Shown here: positions 23,813 through 36,028 of the stretch, in pieces
How positions within the stretch are numbered: the first letter of the stretch is position 1
How the letters are laid out: each line of letters opens with the position of its first letter
Assembly (NCBI GenBank): GCA_004352715.1
Contig: SCFE01000016.1
Coordinates: forward strand, 1,144,125 to 1,208,124
Length of the DNA: 64,000 nt
Source: Hofstenia miamia
Taxonomy: Eukaryota > Xenacoelomorpha > Acoela
Direction: 5' to 3'
Program-made: the position numbers and the translations under genes
Notes under the pieces: model-generated
Database searches by the model: none
What the model was told of the DNA's origin: nothing
Seen by the model: the letters and a program-made list of their open reading frames with translations, nothing else

Positions 23813-23949
23813 AAGAAGAGGATGAAGTTGCTGTTGAATATCTGGCGACGTCTCGCGAGCCCCGGGCTACGGCAGGCAATCGGATGAGCAAGTTGCTAGA
23901 AAGTGAGCAGGATCAATTTTACAAGGAAACGTACGGGGGCTTTGAAGAG
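23813..23949 (+). CDS. VPS72: VPS72/YL1 homologue, N-terminal exon
   Basis: The exon encodes EDEVAVEYLATSREPRATAG, then NRMSKLLESEQDQFYKETYG and GFEE, before a perfect donor GAG|GTAAGA at 23949/23950. TAGNR-S-LLE-E--FY---YGGF is the conserved N-terminus of YL1 (VPS72). YL1 is a subunit of the SRCAP/SWR1 and TIP60 chromatin complexes and binds H2A.Z-H2B. The acceptor is probably TTCATTGTGTAG ending at 23812; another AG at 23787 is possible. There is no in-frame ATG before the conserved block, so the start codon must be in an upstream exon. I could not find the acidic second part or the YL1-C domain downstream in the window. The exon could therefore belong to a gene with very long introns, or be a duplicated fragment. 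Confidence 0.68.
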
Positions 23950-23950
23950 G

Positions 23951-25437
23951 TAAGATTTAATATGTGGTATATGTAAAGGAATTAAATTTTTCAACATTTG
24001 ATGTAGTCTATTTTTTTGCAATCTCATTGTCATCCTTCAACATATTATTTACGCGGATTTTTATTTTAACTTCTACCGTTTTTAATTCTTTTATTGTGGT
24101 TTTGTTGTTTTCTTTAAAGATATATTGTTAGATGTTTACCATCAATCAAGAATCAGTTTCACTTTGAGAACCATTTTACTAAGTTTTCAATTTTTGCCAC
24201 TGGTATAAGCAGTTTATATCAGGCTTTGAACCCTAGAAATTATTCTATTCCGAATTCTAACATTTGGTGAGACCGGATTTGTCTAAACTTCAAGGAAATT
24301 TTAATTATACTTAAGTATTTCACAATCAATCATTTTGTGATATAACCCGTCTAGGGAATTCATTTTTACTATTTTAACATTCGCATTATTGGGGTAGTTC
24401 TAGTAGGACTGAAATTGAAACCAAATATTATCATATCCGGATTTTTCCAGATTTCCTTTCATATTTCAGGAGTCGCAGCTTCTCATATTTTTCATATAAA
24501 ATTACTGCTGCAGGCATGTGCCATCAGTAAGTCAACCAGCAGTTTTTATCTTCAACCATACGCAATCTGCAAAATTTAAATCAACTAGATCCTCAATTTT
24601 AGCCAGCTTATGAACAGCAATAATTGAATAGCACAATTTATTGCAATTTCGTTATGTTATAATAATCAGCAACATTTACCTGTAAAAACTTTGGCCCTCA
24701 GTAAAGTAAGATAAAAATTTTGAACAGGAAACGCGTTTCAAAAATTTTTTCAATATCGAAGGCAAAAAATATTTACAAAATCCAAATTGATGATAACTGT
24801 ATGACGAGAAAAATCGTCACTAGGTACGCTAGTTGCAGAAATGGCAAGCACGTCGACAGCAAGCTGATATAGAAAGGTGTCATTGTACAACAGTCAATCG
24901 TAATACAATTAAAAACCTGTGAAATGGTTCTGAAACTCTATATCCTTTGTCGAAAAGATTGGCAGGTTGTTTAGCACTTAAACAGCGTTTACTCCTTGAA
25001 AATAACTTTACATCTGATGTTTGAAATGCGAAAACTATAAAATAGAAACAAAATTTCTACAAATAGTAAATTCAAGGAGATTATCAACATAATTGGACTT
25101 GCTAAAGTTTTTTTGGTGAATTAATAATGATATGCAAACGAATGCTTAAAGGCCAATTTCAAATTCGAACCCAATGCATGAAGATTTTGATGCACTATTA
25201 TTCACTGCAGTTCTGCTGAAATGTATGAACAATATAATGTTGATGTATTCAGGGTTGTATTCTTCAATTTCTAATATAGATTTTATCCGGATTTAACCGG
25301 ATCTCAATTTTATCCAGCCCTGATTATTTTGTTCGGATTCAGCCATAATTCATGGGGGCGCATCTTTTCAAACTATTTCACTAGTTTTATAAATAAATAT
25401 GATTGTATATAAAAGAAATTTTTATAATACATATCAA
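23951..25437. other. Stretch after the VPS72 exon, no gene recognised
   Basis: AT-rich. ATCCGGAT-type motifs occur near 24430 and 25280-25310. A CAGGGCTGGAT motif (minus strand, about 25310-25325) suggests a hAT-like MITE end, but I could not find the partner end with confidence. Confidence 0.35.
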
Positions 25438-26557
25438 TTAACCCTTTAATGCATGACTTTTTGTTTTACAGATATTTTCATTTTACTATCATTATTATGA
25501 CTCTTAAGGCACCTAATAGGAATATTTTCAGAAAAGTTAAATTCTGATTTACGTATCTTTGAAATTCTGAGGTGTTGTGTCTACACAACATTATGCAGGT
25601 AAGACCCCTATAGCTCGTAAGGCACTAGAATGCAAAAAGCTAAAACGATGTTATTTGTAAGCTATTATTTTTATTATTCAACACAAGCATTTATAAAAAT
25701 AAGCATGCAGCCTTTAAAAGTTCATCAGAATATCAAAGTTTCAGTTACTTCATTGGAAACATCGTTCAGGACATTTTCATTATAGTTATCGTCATCAAGA
25801 ATTGCATTTGCAGCTTCCCATGCCGATTCGGCGTCGCTCATATCAACCATATTCAGCAGATTATTGGCTTCGTCCTCAAACTCAGGACATTCTTCTTCAA
25901 GATAATCAATAACGNACTTCATTGGAAACATCGTTCAGGACATTTTCAATATGGTTATCTTCATCAAGAATTGCATTTGCAGCTTCCCATGCGTCGTTCA
26001 TATCAACCATATTCAGCAGATTATTGGCTTCGTCCTCAAACTCAGGACATTCTTCTTCAAGATAATCAATAACGCTTTCATTATCGTCCGGTATCAAACA
26101 CTTACCAATTGCTTCAAGAGCTATCGACTTAGCTGTCCTCGGAAGTCTACGAGCCATTTTCCTGAAAAGAAAGTTTTATTGCATGATGTTGTGTATGCAC
26201 AACAACATAATAACATTATAACCTAATCATTTAACAAAATATAATAGGAATAAACATAGCTAAAACAGTATACTAATAATATTGTCAGTTGTTTAATAAA
26301 GTTGATCAATACAGTGAATATTGCAATCATAGAATAGTTTTCAAACTTACCTTTTAATAGTTCACAATGCCGTCTTCGTTAGCACGTCGCCAGCTTTTAA
26401 ATAAATCAACTTGCGACAGTCAATCGCATCACGTCACACTTTCATGTTGTCGAAATCCGAATCTGCCAATCACAGAAGATTAAAGCAACATGACGACGAT
26501 TTAATCGTGTCATTAATTGCTGTTGTGTATACACTGCGTTATGCAGTAAAGAGTTAA
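25438..26557. mobile_element. Compact piggyBac element, 1.1 kb, internally deleted
   Basis: Bounded by TTAA at 25438-25441 and 26554-26557. The ends inside are CCCTTTAATGCATGAC and, inverted, CTCTTTACTGCATAAC (13 of 16 match), as in piggyBac. A subterminal GTTGTGTATACAC-like motif appears near 25575, 26190 and 26525. The element carries only an N-terminal, acidic transposase-like ORF on the minus strand. A single n at 25915 joins two near-identical 170-base copies of part of that ORF, so the true length may be nearer 945 bp. Confidence 0.75.
25906..26157 (-). CDS. piggyBac N-terminal acidic region (transposase remnant)
   Basis: The ATG at 26157 opens MARRLPRTAKSIALEAIGKC, then LIPDDNESVIDYLEEECPEF and acidic, Leu-rich helices (EDEANNLLNMVD, AWEAANAILDEDN). 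piggyBac transposases commonly start with a basic patch followed by an acidic low-structure region before the DDD core; the core is absent. The frame runs into the n at 25915. Beyond it a near-identical repeat (25742-25914) carries the same peptide with a two-residue insertion (SDAES for ND) and ends VTETLIF-stop at 25725. The frame is clean throughout, so the element is young or the ORF was retained. No host function can be claimed. Confidence 0.5.
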   Translation of the reverse strand: MARRLPRTAKSIALEAIGKCLIPDDNESVIDYLEEECPEFEDEANNLLNMVDMNDAWEAANAILDEDNHIENVLNDVSNEXRY

Positions 26558-29500
26558 TTTGGAATTTTCTCTTATCGGTAGATGAACCCCGTCATTGCCG
26601 GTTGAACATTCTAACGGAAAGCAAGCAAATGCTAAGCATTAAATTGCGATTAGGTTTGGCTTCAATTTAACGAAGTAATGTTTAGTCATTTGTAAGTTCC
26701 AAAAGATAATTAAAACAACTTGAGAACTGATATCTTCGTAACTCTTCCGCACGAAGCAAAACCAAGAATCCAACTACCCTAATCTCAGCTCATGGGAAAC
26801 TGAAATGCCATTGGCCGTTTTTTACTAAATTTTGAAGCCAGTTCCACTGCAAATCGCGTGATAGCACTTTATATCGAGCAATAGGGTTACAAAGCCATGA
26901 ATAGTAGTGATCCGGTTCATCAGAATGAGCATTACAATTAATTCGGTTGGTACTACAAGTCTTGAAGCAAGTCAAAAAATGCAAGACAATGCCAGATTCA
27001 GAATTCTATAAAAACGTGAATGAATAAAATCATTTTCTGGGTAGGCAATTCGATTTGGTTTTTAAAATCTATTGTAGTTATTGTATAACAAATTTTAAGT
27101 CGTATCTTCAATATTGAATGGACTGGGTATGAAACAACTTAAAAAATTTTTGGCCAAATAGTCCATTTTTGGGAGGCCATGGCATAATCAATGCTTCACA
27201 GATTTGCAAAATTTTTACATCATTCTATTTTTAGTTGACAGAACTATATGAATATGTTATTGTTTCTTGTCCTATAAAATAAAATTGGGGGTTTGTTTAT
27301 TGACATCGTTTGATCAAGGTTATTTCAGGTGTAAAATCTGATTGTCGAAATTTGGAGGTGATGAATAGTGGTTTTGTAAATAGTCGAATTTTTTGTTGTT
27401 GCAATTTCAATCAGAGCTGGACACGGGTTGAAACTTTCCACCCCAACATATATTTATATTTCACATTTAAGAACGTTACTAGGAATCAATACTACAAACA
27501 GAAGAAATATTATTTACATGTTTCTATAAAAAAAATGAAATTAGTTCATGCGCATTAACTTTTCAGTAGCAATTACATTCTAGCGATAAATGTGGTTGAA
27601 GTAAAGTTCTGATGGTGAATTTGCAACTATGTTTCTCAATTGTACGAATGTTGAAATAAACTCCTGAAAGAAAAACACGTTTCTCAATTGAATTGAAAGA
27701 CGTGATCGAAATTCATGTTCACATTTCGTTTTCATTAATATGCTAATTCGTAGGTCTACTTAAGCTGTTTTAAACCCTAACACCTTATAGTTGATACCCG
27801 GAAATTGATTTGAGCCCACAGAAAACTCGCAATTTCTCAATCCTTGCCAAAGGTGTAACGTTGCACTCTGATTGCCACCCAATTCGAAAATGGGCTGAAT
27901 TAAGCTTGGGGTAAACTTACGATTTTGTCATTAATATATCAAGTTTGTAAAGTAAAAATTTATCTTTGAAATTATAGTTGGATTTGCTAACAATTGAAAC
28001 TTTGGAAATCTATGGGCTAGGCATTGTAAATGTAACTGTTTTCGTAATTTTTCTGTACATAAATTCACATGTAGATGATTTGTTTAATTTTTTCCCGTAT
28101 ACGCAAAAATTGTCAGAGTACAATTACATTGAGCTGGTAAAGTCGGTTCAGCATCGGGTTGTCTTAAAACTTATCGGCTCTGGTAGTGTTGAAACCAGAA
28201 ATTAGAATGAACGCTGCTGGGCTTCAACCAAGGTCTTGAGAAAATTAGCCAAAATTTCAGAAAACCTCGCTTGGCTTGCTCATCGGTATACACAGATTTG
28301 TTTAAATGTAGTAAATGCTATGAATCTTATATACAATGTGTTAAAAATGAAATTACATTATTAAGTTTTCAAATTTTACATTAGTTTCTTCTGCTCTTCA
28401 AAGCCTTAGTTTAGGTTGTTCAATTTCATTATGTGGCTTTTTATTATACATCTCTGACATATCCAACATTGGTATAGCAAACCGGAAAATTGATGTTTTT
28501 GACAAGAATCATATAAATCAGCTAATGTGTAAATAATATCGAGCAAAGTTATTAATTCGATCAAATTTATCATCATTCCATTATTTAAATGTCATTTTCG
28601 ATTTGAAGTGTGACTGGTCACACTCATTATTCATTAGTTAAGGAGTTTTGGAGACAAGTTGAATCAATATTAAACTGTTTTACTCATTGATTTAAAAACC
28701 CATAACCACAATTTATACAGGCACCTTCAGAACAGGGTAGCTTTGCAACAACGGGAATATGTTTCAAAATTTAGCAAATTGAGATAGGCAAAAGTTAGCA
28801 ACCAGTAAAGTAATGCAAAATCATAATCAAAATGCTTACCGTAGACCATTCAAAACTTCTAAACCGACTACCCAATCAGGTTTCGGTATACTTATTTTAA
28901 GCAACCTTGTATTTTGTAAGAGTCATCTTCATTGTTTTGAGTAATTTTCTATTCAACCTAAAATTTACGATTTTTCACCCGGGAACAATCTTCTGCTCTG
29001 TTTTAGAAAATCTTCAACAACAGCCCTAAAGATAACGTTCGAGTGCTTCTCTAAGCTGTAGCAGTCTTTTTAATACTTCTATGGATTCAAGGAAGGAAGA
29101 GAAATTGATGAAAAAAAATCAAAAACCTTGACATCTTAATTCTCGCAGTTATCACCAGAGTTTGTTTAATAGCAATTGAAATTTTAGGAACTTTATTTCT
29201 TCCTTCTCTATACATTACTCATAGTTAAGTGGGGGGNNNNNNNNNNNNNNNNNNNNNNNNNNNNNNNNNNNNNNNNNNNNNNNNNNNNNNNNNNNNNNNN
29301 NNNNNNNNNNNNNNNNNNNNNNNNNNNNNNNNNNNNNNNNNNNNNNNNNNNNNNNNNNNNNNNNNNNNNNNNNNNNNNNNNNNNNNNNNNNNNNNNNNNN
29401 NNNNNNNNNNNNNNNNNNNNNNNNNNNNNNNNNNNNNNNNNNNNNNNNNNNNNNNNNNGAATAGTATTAACTAGATGAACTACAACTGGTAGCGATATCG

Positions 29501-31489
29501 AAGTTACCTCAAAATCTAAAGTATTACTAGAACAATTCGTACTTTAATAAGTCAATCATATGTGTTATCAATCAAATGCCTACAGTGTATCTTAGTTAAC
29601 GTAAACCATGTCCACTAATCGTATAATGGATGAGTTCCTAAATTCTAATAAACTTTGAAGTTGCCCTAGTTTACTGTACAGATCAATACGTTCGTTAAAA
29701 ACTTTTTTTGGAAAAAATGAGCTTTTAAGGATGTCAATAGAAGCATTTATTAAATATTTGAATCGGCTTTTACGTTAAATATCAGAAAGGGATTCTTGCG
29801 ACATAATGGGATTAACTTAGATTTACATTTTACAACTTAGTTAAGTATAGCATGATAGTCAATTAATACTATAATATTGTTGAGAGAAGCCTTAATATTA
29901 GATTTACGATATCATTTGTGATAACCTAGTTACTAGCTAGTGCTGAAAAAACATAGGGTTGAACTTAAATTTTGCAAAGTAATAGGTAGTATTGCTGGAT
30001 ACGGTTCTAATCACAAATATAAGCTAAGAGCAGATGCTCTATCAGTACAAAAACTAACTCTGAAAAATTGCTGTGGGTTCATCAACCAATATATTTCTGT
30101 GATGTTAATAAATATATTTTTTGAAAATACGACTTTTTAGTTTTGTAGAAATAATACTGGTCAGAAGATTTTTAGATATTTTTCATTGGAACAATTCATC
30201 TTAGTAATCTGCATTTAGCGTGGATTATCCGGTTTCTCCGGTTTTTAAATCTCATTTTTTCTTCATGTAAACTGTTTTGATTATTATTATTATTATTAAT
30301 ATTAACTATTAGACTTTTATCATCAATTATGCTGCTTAATAGTGGTGCAGAACAAAACTATACACTAAAGTAGTAATAAATTTTAAAAAGATCTGTTTTG
30401 AAACTGGCTAGGCTTACTGATGATTACAGTTCTAGTGGAATAGAGTTTAAAAAAGTTTTCTTAAACAGAATTTTGAATTTTTTCATGTGACTTTTAGATC
30501 ACGAAACCTGACAGGTAAAAAGAAATTTCCTAGTTTTCAATTGCTTCATTGTAGCTTGATTAATGCAGTTTATCATATCGATGATCATTTCAGGCCTTGA
30601 GGTTTCGTATCCAAAAGCCTCTCCCAAATTGAAGCATTTTCTGTGAATAGCTCAGAATGTTTTCGAGTTTGTATATAGCGTTTCTCTAACCCTTTGCTGC
30701 TGGATGGTAAGCACCATATTTATGGTTCATGTATGTATGAAATTATAGCCAGGTTTTAACATTTGGCACGTTCACCCGAAATGTTAAGCAATTCAATATA
30801 GCGAATTTTTTCAGCTGCTAACGTTGTATATTTACGCAATATGATGCTGCAGACCGGCCTATGCAAACAGGGTAAACTCTATATGATGATGCAACCAGGA
30901 TAGACCCAGAAGTAGTTAATATTCTAAAAGTGAACACACTTTGTTGAATTAACCATGTAGTCGGTCGACTTCCAGCGTATATTGCGCGAGCGAACCGTAG
31001 TTTTACAATAGGCTCATGTAGATCATAAGTCGACATTTGATTTTAGTATGTTCCGCATATGCATTGTAGTGCTCATGTAGTGTCCTTGTCTATTAAAGAT
31101 CATACAAAAGTGGCTGTTGCTTCGTGCATAGAAATTCGCTGATCCATTTATGCGTGTTTCAGCGGTTTTCCACAAAATACTATCTATCGAAATCTTACCT
31201 TTAGTGAAGAGAATCTATATTAATAAATAAAATCTTAAAGAAAATCTCACTTTTTATACTCATTTTTATTAATTGCAAAAGCATAAAACAAATAAAACAG
31301 TAACAAAAATATGCAAACAAAACAAGTGTAAAATGAAATAATGAGTGAAGCAGCAAAATAAGTAGTTCAGTTGCATTCTCGGAAATTGAATCTGAATGTC
31401 CATCTAAGCACTCAATCTTATAGTATGCATATTTAAGCAAAGACAGGAATATATGCAGGCCCCAGAACTCGCAAGCTGTGTAAAGTCAA
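26558..31489. other. Long gene-free stretch with a 222-n gap
   Basis: About 5 kb with no recognised gene. A gap of 222 n lies at 29237-29458, preceded by GGGGGG. Short ORFs (for example 27310, 27978, 29940 plus; 30818 and 31201 minus) have no motif. I looked here for further VPS72 exons and found none. Confidence 0.45.
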
Positions 31490-31491
31490 TA

Positions 31492-32206
31492 GGCTGAATG
31501 CATCTGGATTATCTTTTCGCTATTGCTCAATAATATCTAAAAATGATGAAAAAATTCGGTTATGCCCAACATTCTGATGACAAGCCCCCTTTTTATGAAA
31601 TTCACAAAACTTACACTCAACTATCTAGCAGTTCTTCAGGATAGGTTACCTACCATGATGGACGTATGTGGCACTAGTATATTCATGCACGATGGCGCTC
31701 TATTCTAGGATCGCAAAATATTGAAATTCTGGAACAACAGCTCAGGCCTTCATCCCATAGAGAATTTTCGAAAATTTGTAAATCAAAGCTCTCTCATTGT
31801 GCTCCAATTGGATTTGACGATCTCAAGAAAGTTTCTATGAATGTTTTGTGCACTGAGATTACGCGTGAGTTGAACAGAAAGATGGTGCATAGTATGCCAT
31901 CTCGAATTCGTAAGATGATCAGAATATGGGAACGGAGGATCAAATATTAACTGTTTTCATTTTTACAATGATTTGTAATGTAATCTGATTGTAAAAATTT
32001 AATATTTTACCAATAACTTGCATCATCATTAAAAAACGCAAGTGAATTTTCAAAATATAGGTGCTTGTCACCACACATTTGGCCATAGCTTTGCATTTGA
32101 AATAGGATTTATTTGAAAATTTTTACTTTACACTAGAATTTTTTTATTCTATTAATGAAAATTTGAGAAGTATTGCGGGGCTTCATTTTCGTATTTGCAT
32201 TCAGCC
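31492..32206. mobile_element. Deleted Tc1-type element, 715 bp
   Basis: Inverted ends GGCTGAATGCA at 31492 and 32206, each flanked by TA (31490-31491 and 32207-32208), as for Tc1/mariner insertions. It encloses a plus-strand transposase C-terminus with frameshifts. Repeat identity beyond the first 11 bases is weak, so the boundaries are likely but not certain. Confidence 0.55.
31610..31950 (+). pseudogene. Tc1 transposase C-terminal pseudogene
   Basis: Frame 1 reads FMHDGALF near 31692 (second catalytic Asp in HDGA) and then GLHPIENFRKFVNQS near 31750, matching the DLNPIEN-W box with the catalytic Glu. A second frame gives the C-terminal helices, ending MVHSMPSRIRKMIR and KY before a stop. 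The N-terminal DNA-binding half is missing. Confidence 0.65.
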
Positions 32207-32208
32207 TA

Positions 32209-33385
32209 CTGATTTCTACAGCTGTGATAAACCTGGTTTAGATATTTTTGTGGAAAAATGCTTATAAAAACATCCTTTGCTGAAGAACTCTCGTTTATGT
32301 CATAAATTTCATTTGTTCTCAAATTACAACAATTAGATGAAGATTTGTTAGACTAATTGGAATGTGACCTGGCACATTTGCTTTATTCAATTTTGTTTTC
32401 AGCCTTGTGATTGAAGTTTTCAAGTAATGTGCTGTCAGGAAATTTTCCATCTTTCGCCTTAAACTGCTGACTGCATCTCTTCACACTCGTTTTCTTAATG
32501 GCTCTGAATTTGCGTATTTGTCGACAACAAGTGATGATCTATTGTTGATGCTAATATAGTTATACAGACTTTTGTCCTGCTAAATTAACTTACAGCCTAA
32601 GTGTGTTCTCCATCATCTAACTGGGCGATTATTTCGAATTGAATGCATTTAAAATTTAATTACTGCTCCGGTGAATGTTGGTGACAGTGTGCGAATCAAG
32701 TTAGGACTTCACGCCCACGCGTCCATGTTCAAATTATTAGTGTCACGATGCAATTGATTTAATCCCCGCTAATAAAATCACATCTCCAAGATGCATTCAA
32801 CTAGCGTCTTTTCCAGACTTTGTCATTCACGTGTGACTAATAACAAATGACCACACCGTCTCCGAATTCCGAAACTCATCCCCAATGATTCCTACACGAA
32901 AGTCACCACCCATTGCTTAACAAATCAATTATCAATCGAAGTAATTTTTGTCAGACAAACTTAGCATTTATTCACTCCTATGTAGAAAGTAAAACTTAAT
33001 TGAATTCAATGGACATTATTAACGGGTATCAGCTAAAGTATGAAATCAGAATAACACACATTCCTATTTTTTTCTAGTTTCGCTTTCATCTAACTTGTCG
33101 TTTGACAATCACTTCTTTATAGAAAGCTATACTATAACTGTAATAAAGGCATTAGTTAATAACACACTCGCTGTATGCTGATATTTTTAATAAAAGATGT
33201 ATTTTGATGCATATATATATATATATATATATATAGTATTTAGTATTTAGTATTTTTTAAACGTGGGGGGACTGACACGCATTTTTATTGAAAAAATTGT
33301 AAAAATAAAGTTTTTTAACAAAAATAAGCTTACACAAAATGCCATCGTCCGGTGTTAGCAGCACATCGATTGATAACATCTTGAN

Positions 33386-33420
<35 letters not shown>

Positions 33421-33479
33421 AAAGAATTTATTCCCGTACAAATGATTTTCAATTGTAAATAGGAAAAATAATATATCTC
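32209..33479. other. Gene-free stretch with microsatellites
   Basis: Contains (AT)n at about 33211-33235, three TAGTATT units at 33235-33256, and (TA)n at 33386-33417 that begins right after a single n at 33385. No gene recognised. Confidence 0.5.
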
Positions 33480-34510
33480 TTTTAATAAGTTTATAAAAAT
33501 GTTGGGTATTCGTCTTTGTTAATGCATCTAATTGCTGCTGGAATAAATGTCTTTGTGTGCAAAGTTTTGTGTGATAATGTTGATCGTAAAATTGTTCTTG
33601 TTTTCTTTGTTGTACTTTTAGGAAATCCTTTATTTAACAGATTGATATTATCTAATAGCTTTTTTGAAATTTTCAGAAACTGTGTCTTAAATGCTTTGTT
33701 TATTGTAGAAATTAAGTGTTCTTTGTTTAGTTTTGAGATTGTAGCGAAAAGTTTAATAGGTTTCTTTAGAATCTTAATATTTTTTCTTGTCAATCCGGGT
33801 AAAAATACCTCTGGCGCATATAGATAGCTTGGTTTAATGAGCATATTCAAAATATATATTTTTTGCCAATTCTTCATTTAATTAATCAGGTATGCAACAG
33901 ATTTTAGTATAAAATTAGCTTTTCTTCTTATGTTTTCTACATGATCATCCCAATTAAGTTTGTTGTTTATACATAATCCTAAATATTTAACACTCTTTAG
34001 AATTGGTATTGATTTTTCATCAATTGTAATATTTTCTTGAATCGAATTCTTTAATTTAATATTTTTAACATTGTGATGGACGAAAATTATTTCACTTGAT
34101 TTTGTTGTATTGATTTTCAAATTTAATTCCTTATAAAGATTAACTATTTTGATGATTGTATTCTTATAATTTAGAAAGTCTTCTTCAACTGATGTTGCAA
34201 CGATCTTACCTAATACTCTTGTGTCATCTGAATACTTCATTATGTCAACATTTTCATTGTGTGTAATATTGGTGTTAATTTTGTCTGTATAGGTGGTAAA
34301 TAATGGACCACTAAGTGGTCCTCCTTGCGGAACTCCAACTAAAATATTTTCTTCTTCAGTTTTGCTATTAATTCCAAATTTAACAGATTGTCTGAAATTA
34401 TGAAAAAGGTTTTTTATCTACTGACATAGTTCTTTAGAAATCGGATATATTTGATTCAGTAGTTTATTTTGTAGTACAGTATTGAATGCACTTGAATAGT
34501 CAATAAACGT
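33480..34510 (-). pseudogene. LINE reverse transcriptase fragment (YSDD family)
   Basis: Non-LTR retrotransposon, minus strand, 5'-truncated. In order: DYSSAFNTVLQNKLL near 34490, VGVPQGGPLSGPLF near 34320, then MKYSDDTRVLG near 34235 (the catalytic YADD box as YSDD). SVKYLGLCINNKLNWDDHVE follows near 33980, then a C-terminal region at 33491-33877 ending DEYPTFL. One stop splits the frame at 33878 and another lies near 34420, so it is dead but fairly recent. The 3' end runs into (TA)n at 33386-33417. Confidence 0.78.
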
Positions 34511-34539
34511 GAGTCTTACTACTGCTGTTTGCTTGTTAC

Positions 34540-34568
34540 TTAGTGTTATATATATATATATATATATG
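34540..34568. repeat. (TA)n microsatellite
   Basis: A TA run at the 5'-truncated end of the LINE fragment. Confidence 0.8.
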
Positions 34569-34584
34569 TTATATATAGTTATAC

Positions 34585-34680
34585 TATGTCGCTATGTACG
34601 CTTAAAAATTATATATGTCGCTATGTACACATCGCAAAATTTATATATGTCGCTATGTACACATCGCAAAATTTATTGTT
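34585..34680. repeat. Short tandem repeat with TATGTCGCTATG core
   Basis: TATGTCGCTATGTAC starts at 34585, 34614 and 34646, with an approximately 30-base unit ending CGCAAAATTTAT. A fourth isolated TATGTCGCTATG is at about 34966, 60 bases before the 1000-n gap. Confidence 0.8.
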
Positions 34681-35028
34681 ATAAAAAAAATAATGATAAT
34701 ATGATAATAACGCCCCCCGCGGTGTCCTCAATGGTTGTAAATACTCTTTTTTAAAACCCTGTTTTACAACAAACACAATTTTTATTAAAAAGAGCAGCAT
34801 AAGTACAGCTCTATAATTACTCAAAAATTTAGTAAATAATTCAGCCGGAAGTTGGCTAACTTATAGTGTATTGCACAAACATTGTTCGATTATTAATAAA
34901 TATAGCGATTCACAAACAACCAATGTCCAGCAATTTTTTCTGCAGATTTCTACTCATTTTTTTCATATGTCGCTATGATGGCCCCAATAATACGCTACTA
35001 ACACTTTTTTCGGAGGATGTTGGTAGTA

Positions 35029-36028
35029 NNNNNNNNNNNNNNNNNNNNNNNNNNNNNNNNNNNNNNNNNNNNNNNNNNNNNNNNNNNNNNNNNNNNNNNN
35101 NNNNNNNNNNNNNNNNNNNNNNNNNNNNNNNNNNNNNNNNNNNNNNNNNNNNNNNNNNNNNNNNNNNNNNNNNNNNNNNNNNNNNNNNNNNNNNNNNNNN
35201 NNNNNNNNNNNNNNNNNNNNNNNNNNNNNNNNNNNNNNNNNNNNNNNNNNNNNNNNNNNNNNNNNNNNNNNNNNNNNNNNNNNNNNNNNNNNNNNNNNNN
35301 NNNNNNNNNNNNNNNNNNNNNNNNNNNNNNNNNNNNNNNNNNNNNNNNNNNNNNNNNNNNNNNNNNNNNNNNNNNNNNNNNNNNNNNNNNNNNNNNNNNN
35401 NNNNNNNNNNNNNNNNNNNNNNNNNNNNNNNNNNNNNNNNNNNNNNNNNNNNNNNNNNNNNNNNNNNNNNNNNNNNNNNNNNNNNNNNNNNNNNNNNNNN
35501 NNNNNNNNNNNNNNNNNNNNNNNNNNNNNNNNNNNNNNNNNNNNNNNNNNNNNNNNNNNNNNNNNNNNNNNNNNNNNNNNNNNNNNNNNNNNNNNNNNNN
35601 NNNNNNNNNNNNNNNNNNNNNNNNNNNNNNNNNNNNNNNNNNNNNNNNNNNNNNNNNNNNNNNNNNNNNNNNNNNNNNNNNNNNNNNNNNNNNNNNNNNN
35701 NNNNNNNNNNNNNNNNNNNNNNNNNNNNNNNNNNNNNNNNNNNNNNNNNNNNNNNNNNNNNNNNNNNNNNNNNNNNNNNNNNNNNNNNNNNNNNNNNNNN
35801 NNNNNNNNNNNNNNNNNNNNNNNNNNNNNNNNNNNNNNNNNNNNNNNNNNNNNNNNNNNNNNNNNNNNNNNNNNNNNNNNNNNNNNNNNNNNNNNNNNNN
35901 NNNNNNNNNNNNNNNNNNNNNNNNNNNNNNNNNNNNNNNNNNNNNNNNNNNNNNNNNNNNNNNNNNNNNNNNNNNNNNNNNNNNNNNNNNNNNNNNNNNN
36001 NNNNNNNNNNNNNNNNNNNNNNNNNNNN
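35029..36028. other. Assembly gap, 1000 n
   Basis: Exactly 1000 n; it hides the 3' part of R2-like copy 2. Confidence 0.95.

Noticed and set aside
24220-25325. Possible hAT MITE bounded by CAGGCTTTGAA and CCAGCCCTG
   Set aside because: The ends match poorly and no 8-bp duplication was found; only scattered ATCCGGAT motifs support it.
33516-33827. 103-codon plus ORF
   Set aside because: Antisense of the LINE C-terminal frame at 33491-33877.
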